DNA of 21,955 bases, taken from the NCBI GenBank assembly GCA_031547465.1, contig JAVBRX010000149.1:1-21955 (forward strand), read 5' to 3'. Both the position numbers and the translations under genes were made by a program. The notes beneath the pieces were generated by a model, which saw only the letters and a program-made list of their open reading frames with translations, ran no database searches and was not told the origin of the DNA. Positions 14,022-21,713 of this stretch are shown one piece after another. Source of the stretch: Hohaiivirga sp031547465 (lineage in GTDB: Bacteria > Pseudomonadota > Alphaproteobacteria > Rhizobiales > Beijerinckiaceae). The first letter of the stretch is position 1. Every line of letters starts with the position of its first letter.

Positions 14022-15698
14022 ATGTCCCGCTCTGTTCCTGTTTCCCGCCTGATGATTGCCCTGGCGCAGTTGAACCCGATTGTCGGAGATATCTCCGGCA
14101 ATGCGGCCAAAGTGCGTAAGGCCAGAGCCACCGCGAAAAAATCCGGGGCCGATCTCGTTCTGTTCGGAGAATTGTTCCTTGCCGGGTATCCGCCGGAAGA
14201 TCTCCTGTTGCGTCCGGCATTTCAGGCGGCCTGCCGCGCAGTGTGCGAAGATCTGGCGCAAGAGACGGCGGATGGCGGTCCGGCCCTGCTGGTGGGCTTG
14301 CCGTGGCTGGAGGAGGGGCGACTCTACAATGCTGTTGCGCTACTCGATGCGGGCCGGATCGTCACCGTGCGTTTCAAGGCCGATCTGCCGAACTATGGCG
14401 TGTTCGATGAAAAACGGGTGTTCTCCTGCGGACCTTTGCCGCAACCGATAGAGTTCCGGGGCGTCAAGCTCGGTGTGCCGATCTGTGAGGATATCTGGAG
14501 TCCGGTAGTAACGACTCACCTCGCCAGGGCCGGGGCGGATATCCTGCTCGTGCCCAACGGTTCGCCTTACTGGCGCGGCAAGACCAAAGAACGCTTTAGT
14601 ATCGCCGAAGTGCGGGTGGCGGAAAGCGGGTTGCCGCTCGTTTATCTCAACCTTGTCGGCGGGCAGGATGAGTTGGTGTTCGACGGCGCATCCTTCATCC
14701 TTAATGCTGACCAATCTCGCCCCTGCCAGTTGCCCGCCTTCCGCGAGGATATGGCTCTGACCGTCTGGACGCAGGAGAAGGGGGGCTGGAACTGTGCGGA
14801 TGCGCCGCTAGCGGAGATAGACGAGGGCGACAAGGCCGATTATGCCGCTTGCGTTCTGGGATTGCGCGATTATGTCGGGAAGAGCGGTTTCCCCGGGATC
14901 GTACTCGGCATGTCGGGCGGCATCGATTCGGCGCTCAGCGCGGCGATGGCGGTTGATGCTCTCGGGGCGGATCGGGTGCGCTGCATCATGCTACCCTATC
15001 GCTTCACATCCGGCGATTCGATGAACGATGCCGCCGATTGCTCGCGCCTCCTCGGCGTGCATTACGATGAAGTGCCGATAGCCTCCGCCGTGGAAGGGGC
15101 GGAAGCTGCGTTGCAGGGATTGTTTGCCGGGCGCGCGCGCGATGTGACGGAGGAGAACATTCAGGCGCGCGTGCGCGGGTTATTACTGATGTCGGTCTCC
15201 AACAAGTTCGGACCGATGGTACTGACCACCGGCAACAAGTCGGAAATGTCGGTCGGTTACGCCACGCTTTACGGCGATATGAACGGCGGCTTCAACCCAT
15301 TGAAAGATATATATAAAATCGAGGTGTTCCGTCTTGCTCGCCTGCGTAACGGCTGGAAGCCGGAAGGCGCACTCGGCCCCGATGGCGAGGTGATCCCGCC
15401 GCGCATCATTACCAAGCCCCCCTCCGCCGAATTGCGCGAGAACCAGAAGGACCAGGATTCGCTACCGCCTTACGAGATTCTCGACGATATCCTTGAGGAG
15501 CTTGTCGAACACGACCGGTGTGTTGCTGATATCGTTGCTTCCGGCCATGATCTTGAAACCGTGAAGCGGGTGGAAAAGCTGCTTATGTCCGCCGAATACA
15601 AGCGGCGTCAGGCGGCTCCAGGGGTAAAAGTCACCCGCCGCAATTTCGGACGCGACCGGCGCTATCCGATCGTTAATCGCTTCCGGGACGAGGGATGA
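14022..15698 (+). CDS. nadE: Glutamine-dependent NAD+ synthetase
   Basis: Final step of NAD synthesis: amidates deamido-NAD using ATP and ammonia released from glutamine. It is a two-domain enzyme of 558 residues. The N-terminal nitrilase-type glutaminase has the Glu50-Lys119-Cys155 triad (LFGELFLAGYPPEDLL, RFKADLPNYGVFDEKR, GVPICEDIW). The C-terminal synthetase has the P-loop LGMSGGIDSALS (Ser-Gly-Gly at 298-300), TTGNKSEMSVGYATLYGD and ITKPPSAELRENQKDQDSLPPY. All key residues are present. The ATG at 14022 has no clear ribosome binding site, and neither does the alternative ATG at 14052 (MIALAQLNP), where the nitrilase fold actually begins; the start is therefore uncertain by ten codons. It is convergent with etfBA, sharing a terminator. 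Confidence 0.95.
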   Translation: MSRSVPVSRLMIALAQLNPIVGDISGNAAKVRKARATAKKSGADLVLFGELFLAGYPPEDLLLRPAFQAACRAVCEDLAQETADGGPALLVGLPWLEEGRLYNAVALLDAGRIVTVRFKADLPNYGVFDEKRVFSCGPLPQPIEFRGVKLGVPICEDIWSPVVTTHLARAGADILLVPNGSPYWRGKTKERFSIAEVRVAESGLPLVYLNLVGGQDELVFDGASFILNADQSRPCQLPAFREDMALTVWTQEKGGWNCADAPLAEIDEGDKADYAACVLGLRDYVGKSGFPGIVLGMSGGIDSALSAAMAVDALGADRVRCIMLPYRFTSGDSMNDAADCSRLLGVHYDEVPIASAVEGAEAALQGLFAGRARDVTEENIQARVRGLLLMSVSNKFGPMVLTTGNKSEMSVGYATLYGDMNGGFNPLKDIYKIEVFRLARLRNGWKPEGALGPDGEVIPPRIITKPPSAELRENQKDQDSLPPYEILDDILEELVEHDRCVADIVASGHDLETVKRVEKLLMSAEYKRRQAAPGVKVTRRNFGRDRRYPIVNRFRDEG

Positions 15699-15714
15699 GC
15701 GAAACCGGACATGA

Positions 15715-15753
15715 AAAAACCGGCCCGATCTTTTCGATCCCAGGCCGGTTTTT
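15715..15753. terminator. Bidirectional intrinsic terminator between nadE and etfA
   Basis: AAAAACCGGCC (15715-15725) pairs perfectly with GGCCGGTTTTT (15743-15753). The 17-base loop itself contains a GATC-ttttc-GATC pairing. A and T runs at the two ends let it act for both convergent genes. Confidence 0.9.
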
Positions 15754-15773
15754 ATCATGGAACCTGAAAGAGC

Positions 15774-16709
15774 TTATTTCTTCAACTCATCAAGCAGCTT
15801 CGGCATCGCGTCGAACAGGTCGGCGACGAGGCCATAATCGGCAACCTGGAAGATCGGCGCTTCCTCGTCCTTATTGATGGCGACGATAACGCGCGAATCC
15901 TTCATGCCGGCGAGATGCTGGATCGCTCCGGAAATGCCGACCGCGATATAAAGCTCGGGGGCGACCACCTTGCCGGTTTGGCCAACCTGAAGATCGTTCG
16001 ATACATAGCCTGCATCGACCGCCGCCCGGCTGGCACCGATGGCCGCGCCGAGCTGGTTCGCCACCGGTTCGATATACTTGGCGAAATTTTCCGCCGAACC
16101 GACCGAGCGTCCGCCCGAAACCACGATTTTCGCCGAGGACAATTCCGGTCGGTCCGACTTGACCGTTTCCTCGCCTTTGAAGGCTGAAATCTTCGGGTCA
16201 ACTGCGACAGTCACTGGCTCAACCGGAGCAGCGCCGCCATCCGCCGCGGCGGTGAACGTCGTCGTCCGGACGGTGATGACCCGTTTGGCGTCCTTCGTTT
16301 CTACCGTCTGGACGGCGTTTCCGGCATAGATCGGCCTCTCGAACGAGGTCGGTGACAGCACCTTGGTGATTTCCGATATCTGCATCACGTCAAGGAGCGC
16401 CGCCACGCGTGGCATCACGTTCTTGCCGAAGCTCGTCGCTGCGGCGACGAGCGCATCATAGGAACCGGCCAACGACACGACCAGCGCCGCCAGCGGTTCC
16501 GCCAGTCCATGTGCATAAGCGGGGGCATCGGCCACAAGCACCTTCTCGACCCCGGCGAATTTTGCCGTTGCTGCAGTGGCGGCGGCGCAATCCGAACCGG
16601 CCACCAGAACATGCACTTTTGAGCCGAGGGCCAAGGCCGCCGTCAGCGCCTTGCGCGTGCCTTCTGTCGGTGCACCACCCGAGATTTCCGCAATCAATAA
16701 TGTCGTCAT
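15774..16709 (-). CDS. etfA: Electron transfer flavoprotein, alpha subunit
   Basis: FAD-binding subunit of the soluble heterodimer that takes electrons from acyl-CoA and other dehydrogenases and passes them to ETF-ubiquinone oxidoreductase. The 311-residue product starts MTTLLIAEISGG. Its C-terminal FAD domain has the family signature: SGGRSVGS...F, QLGAAIGASRAAVDAGY, then VAPELYIAVGISGAIQHLAGMKDS and VAINKDEEAPIFQVADYGLVAD. The ATG at 16709 lies one base after the etfB stop, so the two are surely co-transcribed and probably translationally coupled. There is no room for more genes in the operon at its 3' end, where the bidirectional terminator lies. Confidence 0.96.
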   Translation of the reverse strand: MTTLLIAEISGGAPTEGTRKALTAALALGSKVHVLVAGSDCAAATAATAKFAGVEKVLVADAPAYAHGLAEPLAALVVSLAGSYDALVAAATSFGKNVMPRVAALLDVMQISEITKVLSPTSFERPIYAGNAVQTVETKDAKRVITVRTTTFTAAADGGAAPVEPVTVAVDPKISAFKGEETVKSDRPELSSAKIVVSGGRSVGSAENFAKYIEPVANQLGAAIGASRAAVDAGYVSNDLQVGQTGKVVAPELYIAVGISGAIQHLAGMKDSRVIVAINKDEEAPIFQVADYGLVADLFDAMPKLLDELKK

Positions 16710-16710
16710 T

Positions 16711-17460
16711 TCACAGAACTCCCGCTTCACCACGCAGCTTGGTCACAAGCTCCGTCACCGATCCAACTTTGACCCCGGCCTTGCGAGCAGCCGGTTCCGA
16801 CACCTTCAGGACGTTCAGACGCGGGCTGATGTCTGCGCCGAGTTCTTCGACGGCGATCATATCGAGCGGTTTCTTCTTGGCCTTCATGATGTTTTGTAAG
16901 GGGGTGAGGCGGGGTTCGTTCAGTCGCAGGTCGGTCGTCACCACAGCTGGGAGTGGCAGCGCCACTGTCTGCAGGCCTCCGTCGACCTCCCGCGCCACAT
17001 CCACAGATTGGCCGGAAAGGGAGACTTTCGAAGCGAACGTGCCTTGGCCCCAGCCGAGCAGCGCCGCCAGCATCTGGCCAGTCTGGTTGCAATCGTCATC
17101 GATTGCCTGTTTGCCCATGAGGACCAGCGAAGGCTCTTCGCGCTTCACGACGGCAGCGAGGCACTTGGCAACCCCAAGCGGCTCGACATCGACATCGGTG
17201 CGAATCAGGATAGCCCGGTCCGCCCCCATCGCCAGGGCGCGGCGCAGCACGTCTTCGGAGGCGGCGGAACCCACCGTCACCGCGATGACTTCGGTGGCGT
17301 TTCCGGCTTCCTTCAACCGCAGGGCTTCTTCGACCGCGATTTCGTCAAACGGGTTCATAGACATTTTCACGTTTGTCAGATCGACACCGCTTCCATCCGC
17401 CTTGACACGGACTTTCACATTGAAATCGACAACGCGTTTCACGCTGACCATCAGCTTCAT
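16711..17460 (-). CDS. etfB: Electron transfer flavoprotein, beta subunit
   Basis: Beta subunit of the ETF heterodimer, which holds AMP and docks partner dehydrogenases. The 249-residue product starts MKLMVSVKRVVDFNVKV. It contains MNPFDEIAVEEALRLKE, VLMGKQAIDDDCNQTGQMLAALLGWGQGTFA (the AMP-site and signature region), and LPAVVTTDLRLNEPR...NIMKAKKKPLD near the end; this last Leu/Lys-containing loop is the partner-recognition segment in known ETFs. The ATG at 17460 has a strong GAGGAGG site. The frame is open another 117 codons upstream, but those residues are not ETF-like. It forms a tight operon with etfA. Confidence 0.96.
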   Translation of the reverse strand: MKLMVSVKRVVDFNVKVRVKADGSGVDLTNVKMSMNPFDEIAVEEALRLKEAGNATEVIAVTVGSAASEDVLRRALAMGADRAILIRTDVDVEPLGVAKCLAAVVKREEPSLVLMGKQAIDDDCNQTGQMLAALLGWGQGTFASKVSLSGQSVDVAREVDGGLQTVALPLPAVVTTDLRLNEPRLTPLQNIMKAKKKPLDMIAVEELGADISPRLNVLKVSEPAARKAGVKVGSVTELVTKLRGEAGVL

Positions 17461-17560
17461 TGAGCATCCTCCTCGACGCCGTACTCGAGATTGGGAGAGA
17501 TATCCCCCGAAACAGCGGACCCAACGCGCTAATGTATGCGCTGAATCGAATTCGACATGG

Positions 17561-17589
17561 CCTATTGCAACAGGAGGGAGTAACGTCAA
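17561..17589 (-). promoter_or_regulatory. Candidate etfBA promoter
   Basis: On the minus strand, CTTGACG (with TTGACG at 17584-17589) and AATAGG (17561-17566) are separated by 17 bases, about 100 bases before the etfB start. The CTTGAC -35 is typical of alphaproteobacterial housekeeping promoters; the -10 is weak. Confidence 0.45.
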
Positions 17590-17785
17590 GCGCGAAAGGT
17601 CAAACAGTTTGTTTCTTTGCAAGCGGGAAGACGTTAGCTGCAAAAATTCCGGCCTTGAATGGTTGCGACCGGATAATACCAGGCGAGAATATGAAATTGC
17701 CTTGGAAGCGGCTTTGAACGGAAAGAATATCTCGCCGTTTTTGCATTTGCGTTCCGTCCCGGTGGCTATATGACAGATAGGGAAT

Positions 17786-17826
17786 GACCGGTGCTTGCCG
17801 GTCAAGAGCATCTTGCTCTGGTTTTT
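17786..17826 (+). promoter_or_regulatory. Double hairpin with T-run in the gltX leader (attenuator or small-RNA end)
   Basis: GACCGG-tgcttg-CCGGTC (17786-17803) is followed at once by AGAGCA-tct-TGCTCT (17805-17819), then GG and TTTTT (17822-17826). The second hairpin plus T-run looks like a weak intrinsic terminator on the plus strand, but no plus-strand gene precedes it. It lies 88 bases before the gltX start. Confidence 0.4.
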
Positions 17827-17913
17827 CCGGCGGTTCTTCGCGATAGTGTTCTGCCCGCGTAAACCACGCCGGATTGCGCCTCTCCAGATCGACCCCAGCC
17901 AGTGGATCCGCCA

Positions 17914-19254
17914 ATGCCCGCTCCGATCGTCCGTTTCGCGCCGTCACCCACCGGATATCTGCATATAGGAAATGCGCGTCCGGCGCTGCTCAATGCACTC
18001 TATGCCCGGCGTGAAGGTGGGATGTTCATCCTGCGCCTCGATGATACCGATGTCGAGCGATCGAAGCAGGAATATGCAGAGGCTCTGCAACAGGATCTCG
18101 CCTGGCTCGGCATCGAACCGGCGATTGTCGTGCGGCAGTCGGACAGGTTTGCGTTGTATGGCGCGGTCTGCGAACGCCTCAAGGCCATGGGGCGGCTTTA
18201 TGCCTGTTACGAGACTGCCGACGAACTGGAGCGCCGTCGCAAGCGCCAGCTTGCGCGCGGTTTGCCGCCGATCTACGACCGGGCAGCCCTGACACTGGGT
18301 GATGAGGAGAAACGGCAATTCGAGGCGCAGGGTCGTCGCCCGCACTGGCGTTTCCGGCTCGATCATCAGATCGTTGCCTGGCACGATCTGGTGCGCGGCG
18401 ATTGCCATGTCGATTGCACGTCGCTTTCCGACCCGGTTCTGGTTCGAGAGGATGGAACCTATCTCTATACGCTGCCTTCGGTAGTGGACGACGTCGATCT
18501 TGGCATCACCCATATCATTCGCGGTGAGGATCACGTTACCAATACGGCAGTGCAGATTCAGATATTCGAGGCGCTTGGGGCCTCAGTACCGGTTTTTGCG
18601 CACCATAACCTGCTCACGACCGCCAGTGGTGAAGGGTTGTCGAAGCGTCTCGGGCATCTGGCGCTACGCAATCTGCGCGAATCCGGTCTGGAGCCTATGG
18701 CAGTTGCTTCCCTTGCCGTGCTCGTCGGCTCGTCCGAAGCGGTGCGGGCGGTACCGAGTTTCGACAAACTGGCGCAACTGGTCGATTTCTCCCACATCTC
18801 ACGTGCTCCGGCAAAGTTTGATGAACATGAACTCGATCATCTCAACGCCCGCCTGCTGCACGCCATGCCTTATACAGAAGCAAAACCACGACTCGATGCG
18901 CTGGGTATCGGCGGTGGTGAGGCACTCTGGAATGCCGTGCGCGCCAACCTCGACCGTTTCGGCGATGTTGTTGAGTGGTGGAAGGTCGTCACCGGCCCGC
19001 GTGTGCCGGTGATAGACGATCCGGCCTTTGCCGCATCCGCTGCGGCACTCCTGCCGCCGGAGCCATGGAGCGAGACCACATGGAGGGAATGGAGTTCCGC
19101 CGTCGGTAAGGCAACAGGGCTGAAGGGCCGGGCGCTCTTCATGCCGTTGCGGCTGGCGCTGACCGGGGTCGATCATGGGCCGGAACTCGCCACCCTTCTA
19201 CCGCTGATCGGACGGGACCGGGCAACGGCACGACTTTCCGGACAGACGGACTGA
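17914..19254 (+). CDS. gltX: Glutamyl-tRNA synthetase
   Basis: Charges tRNA-Glu (and, in organisms using GatCAB, often tRNA-Gln) with glutamate. It is a class I synthetase of 446 residues. The HIGH-type motif is in FAPSPTGYLHIGNARPALLNAL (HIGN, 17-20), followed by LRLDDTDVERS. The GluRS-specific ITHIIRGEDHVTNTAVQI comes next, and the KMSKS-type loop reads GEGLSKRLG (GLSKR, 241-245), where the usual first Lys is Gly. The C-terminal anticodon-binding part is short. I prefer the ATG at 17914 (MPAPIVRFAP); a GTG at 17902 in frame is possible, and neither has a strong ribosome binding site. Alphaproteobacteria commonly carry two gltX genes; this copy, upstream of cysS, may be the second one. It is divergent from etfBA. 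Confidence 0.93.
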   Translation: MPAPIVRFAPSPTGYLHIGNARPALLNALYARREGGMFILRLDDTDVERSKQEYAEALQQDLAWLGIEPAIVVRQSDRFALYGAVCERLKAMGRLYACYETADELERRRKRQLARGLPPIYDRAALTLGDEEKRQFEAQGRRPHWRFRLDHQIVAWHDLVRGDCHVDCTSLSDPVLVREDGTYLYTLPSVVDDVDLGITHIIRGEDHVTNTAVQIQIFEALGASVPVFAHHNLLTTASGEGLSKRLGHLALRNLRESGLEPMAVASLAVLVGSSEAVRAVPSFDKLAQLVDFSHISRAPAKFDEHELDHLNARLLHAMPYTEAKPRLDALGIGGGEALWNAVRANLDRFGDVVEWWKVVTGPRVPVIDDPAFAASAAALLPPEPWSETTWREWSSAVGKATGLKGRALFMPLRLALTGVDHGPELATLLPLIGRDRATARLSGQTD

Positions 19255-19317
19255 TGTCCGCACGAGCAGTCCCTGCACCGAACGGCATAACTTGCGGCAT
19301 AGCTTGATGGTGTTACT

Positions 19318-20529
19318 TTACCGTGTCGTATTCGGCGGCGGCGGGATGACTTTGGGAGCGATGATGCGGATCGTCCGCTTGGTGCCGTGTTCGTCGGTCA
19401 CCACCTCGCGCGGGCCTTCGGCCTCATCGACCACCTGCGTCTCCTCGATGGCGCGCGGGCCGATGCCGGAGGATTCTGTGCCTGCGGTCGGTGCGGCTTC
19501 GCCGCTTGTTGCCTGTGCACGGGATTCCGCTTCGATTCGCGCCTCTTCGGCGGCACGCTTCTTCTTCTGCTCCGCCGTTTCCTTCGGTTTGGCCATTTCG
19601 CGGGAGCGTTCCTCGGTAACGATAATGTCGCCCTTCTGCTGTTTCAGCATTTCTTCCGCCCGCCCAGAAACCTCGGCCCAGGTTTGATCCAGTGCTTTGC
19701 AGGAGCAGTTCGGCACGAATTCCTGCCGGTAGCGCAGGGCATTGGGTGTCTGGATGTAACGTTGGCCGCCGTTGATGGCGATGGCATATTCGATAGCCTT
19801 GTCGCCGCCTGACATCGTATAGGCCGAGACCTCGGCATTCGGGCATAGCGCCTTGCACATCTCATCGCCGTTCGCCCGTCCGCCGGGTATATTGCCGAGC
19901 GGAAAGAAGAAGCCGTCGCAACTGCGCACACATATTGTTCGCTTTCCGCCATACGTAGGGCGGGAATCATCCCCCCCCTCCTGGTAATCGTCGCCCCACC
20001 CGCCGGATGATTGCGGCGGCGGTTCATAGCTCGGTTGCCGGGGGCTGAACAGACGGTCGAAAAAACCGCGATTATCGGGCTGTCTGGAGGAACAGGCGCG
20101 GGCGATGGCTGCCTGCAACTCTTGCCGCCGCGCCTCAAAAGCCGAGGCGCTGCCGCTTGCTTGCGCGATACTCGCTTCCAGGCGATTCATGCGCTGGGCG
20201 ATACCGGCGCATTCCGCCGGAGGGGATCCGGAAAATACTGAAAAAAGTCCCCGCTGGCAGCCACGTGAGCGGTAGTAATTGGTTAACTGACTCAATTCGA
20301 TCCGTTGCTGGGCGGCGCTGGCGCTGGCTGCGCCGGGACCCCGCTGGAGAAGTGATGTCAATTGCATCCGGTATTGCACACATTGCGGTGATGGTTGCTG
20401 CGCTATGGCATCCGTGCAGGTCATCGCCGCCAGACCGAGAAATACTCCGGCAACGATCGGTTGCCACCTTTTGCCCGCTTCTGCCAGGGAGCATCGCGAG
20501 CCAGGGAAAATCGAGAAAAGGTTGGTCAT
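19318..20529 (-). CDS. Secreted DUF2865 protein
   Basis: Exported protein of unknown function, 403 residues from the ATG at 20529. A signal sequence covers about 1-44 (AAMTCTDAIAQQ). An alpha-helical, Cys-containing N-terminal part (45-147) is followed by a Pro/Gly/Asp linker. The DUF2865 core (about 198-305) has paired cysteines: TICVRSCDGFFFPLGN, MCKALCPNAEVSAYTMSGGD, then FVPNCSCKALDQTWAEV. The six cysteines suggest disulfides in the periplasm. The tail (306-403) is Lys/Glu/Ala-rich and ends in a proline cluster. The ribosome binding site is poor at 20529; an in-frame ATG at 20595 would add 22 residues in front of the signal. DUF2865 is largely restricted to Hyphomicrobiales. It is convergent with gltX and divergent from creA, so it stands alone. 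Confidence 0.85.
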   Translation of the reverse strand: MTNLFSIFPGSRCSLAEAGKRWQPIVAGVFLGLAAMTCTDAIAQQPSPQCVQYRMQLTSLLQRGPGAASASAAQQRIELSQLTNYYRSRGCQRGLFSVFSGSPPAECAGIAQRMNRLEASIAQASGSASAFEARRQELQAAIARACSSRQPDNRGFFDRLFSPRQPSYEPPPQSSGGWGDDYQEGGDDSRPTYGGKRTICVRSCDGFFFPLGNIPGGRANGDEMCKALCPNAEVSAYTMSGGDKAIEYAIAINGGQRYIQTPNALRYRQEFVPNCSCKALDQTWAEVSGRAEEMLKQQKGDIIVTEERSREMAKPKETAEQKKKRAAEEARIEAESRAQATSGEAAPTAGTESSGIGPRAIEETQVVDEAEGPREVVTDEHGTKRTIRIIAPKVIPPPPNTTR

Positions 20530-20861
20530 TTGCAAACGGTTATCCGGGAAATCATGTTTAGTTACACGGAATGCCGAAAGAATATGGGCCGACATTCCGG
20601 TTCCGGAAAGATATGGATACCCGAGTCTTCATGCTTTCGATAGCCCTTGAGCGGCGTTCGCCTACCATATTTATGCAGTCGTTTCATGATTCCGTTAAAA
20701 TAGGGGTTTTTCAAGGCGTTAATCGTTCTCATCCGGGGCGGAACGGAAGAAAATCGTGCTTGCGGGTTGATGCCCGTTTGCGTGGCGTTTCTTTACTCTT
20801 TGTTCGATAGTATAAGCATCGTTTCTGCCGGATATCTGGAAGCAATGGAAAGGATTTAGCG
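20530..20861. other. DUF2865-creA divergent intergenic region
   Basis: These 332 bases must carry both promoters. I see TTCCGG-tt-CCGGAA at 20595-20608 and a TATAAG sequence near 20812 that could be a creA -10 element, but no convincing -35 for either gene. No gene is supported here. Confidence 0.4.
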
Positions 20862-21389
20862 ATGGATTTCTCCGCGATACCGGGCAAATGGGCTATTTTG
20901 AGTTCGCTTGCCTTGGAACTGGTGTTTGCCGGTTCCGCGATAGCGCAGGATTCCGATGTGATCTTTAAGAAATCCACGGTTTGGCGCGCGTTGACGCCAA
21001 ACGACAAGCTGGTTGTCCGGGTGGTTGACGATCCTCTCGTCGAAGGGGTGGCGTGTTATTACACGACGCCGGAGCGCGGCGGCCTTGCTGGCACGTTCGG
21101 GGTTGCCGAGGAGGTATCCGATATTTCACTCTCGTGCCGTCAGGTCGGTCCGATCCGCTTCAAGGAAAAGTTTGCGCAGGGCGATACCGTTATCAGCGAG
21201 CGTCGGTCGCTGCTCTTCAAGCGGATGCGGATCGTGCGTGGTTGCGACAAGAAGCGCAATACCCTGGTGTATCTTGTCTATTCGGACAGGCCGATAGAAG
21301 GTTCGCCGAAGAATTCCACCGCCAGCGTTCCGGTGATGAGTTGGAACAACGAGCAACCCGCCCGCTGCGCCAACTGGACGACGGATTGA
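20862..21389 (+). CDS. creA: CreA family periplasmic protein
   Basis: Small exported protein of the CreA family, whose E. coli member lies beside the creBC two-component genes but has no known activity. The 175-residue product has a signal peptide (about 1-29, ending AIAQ). The conserved CreA body follows: KLVVRVVDDPLVEGVACYYT, GGLAGTFGVAEEVSDISLSCRQVGPI, RRSLLFKRMRIVRGCDKKRNTLVYLVYSD and IEGSPKNSTASVPVMSW. This parallels E. coli CreA along its whole length, including the closing EGSPKN and VPVM-W. An AAGGA ribosome binding site lies 9 bases before the ATG. No creBC-like regulators are next to it, so the E. coli context is not preserved. It precedes cysS by 324 bases. Confidence 0.92.
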   Translation: MDFSAIPGKWAILSSLALELVFAGSAIAQDSDVIFKKSTVWRALTPNDKLVVRVVDDPLVEGVACYYTTPERGGLAGTFGVAEEVSDISLSCRQVGPIRFKEKFAQGDTVISERRSLLFKRMRIVRGCDKKRNTLVYLVYSDRPIEGSPKNSTASVPVMSWNNEQPARCANWTTD

Positions 21390-21713
21390 ATGAGCGAAAC
21401 AAAACGCCTTGACAGGCTGTTGTGGGAAACTCATAGATAAAGCCATGATGGTTGCTTCGATCATATCGATCATCTGTTCCGGAACGCAGTGTAGCTGGCG
21501 CGACCGCTAGACGAGGTTGCGTATTGCCCCGTGCGATCCGCACTCAAATTCCTCCGTTTGCGGTTCGCGCGGTCTCTCATTTTTCCGTTATCAAGAAATT
21601 GGTTATCTGTAATCGGCGGGCCTGCGCGTCAGGTTGCGCTCAGGTGCGGGTATTTCAGGCAATCTTAGCCCAATTTCAGCCTTTGCGATTTTTATGAGAC
21701 AAGGAATTTAACG
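21390..21713. other. creA-cysS intergenic region
   Basis: These 324 bases hold a good promoter candidate close to the creA stop (21409-21437) and a direct repeat TCGATCAT-a-TCGATCAT at 21457-21473. The rest is about 240 bases with no recognisable structure. If that promoter serves cysS, its leader is about 270 bases. I see no T-box, which would also be unexpected in this group. Confidence 0.45.
21409..21437 (+). promoter_or_regulatory. Candidate promoter upstream of cysS
   Basis: TTGACA (21409-21414, within CCTTGACA) and CATAGA (21432-21437) are 17 bases apart, a good match to the alphaproteobacterial housekeeping pattern. It begins 20 bases after the creA stop and points toward cysS. Confidence 0.55.

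Larger units (their letters stand above)
17461..17913. other. etfB-gltX divergent intergenic region
   Basis: These 453 bases contain no convincing gene. The left part holds the etfBA promoter candidate (17561-17589). The right part holds two consecutive small hairpins followed by five T residues (17786-17826), pointing toward gltX. Open frames on either strand here are extensions of the flanking genes without homologous content. Confidence 0.5.

Noticed and set aside
16409..17773. 454-codon plus-strand open frame antisense to etfA and etfB
   Set aside because: It lies opposite two unmistakable genes, has no ribosome binding site, and its translation is Ser/Arg/Thr-rich low-complexity sequence typical of an antisense shadow in GC-rich DNA.
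19255..19317. Terminator between convergent gltX and DUF2865 genes
   Set aside because: Only a near-direct repeat (ggcataacttg and ggcatagcttg) is present; there is no GC stem with a T-run.
21390..21713. T-box leader for cysS
   Set aside because: No T-box consensus or terminator/antiterminator pair is visible, and T-boxes are not expected in alphaproteobacteria.
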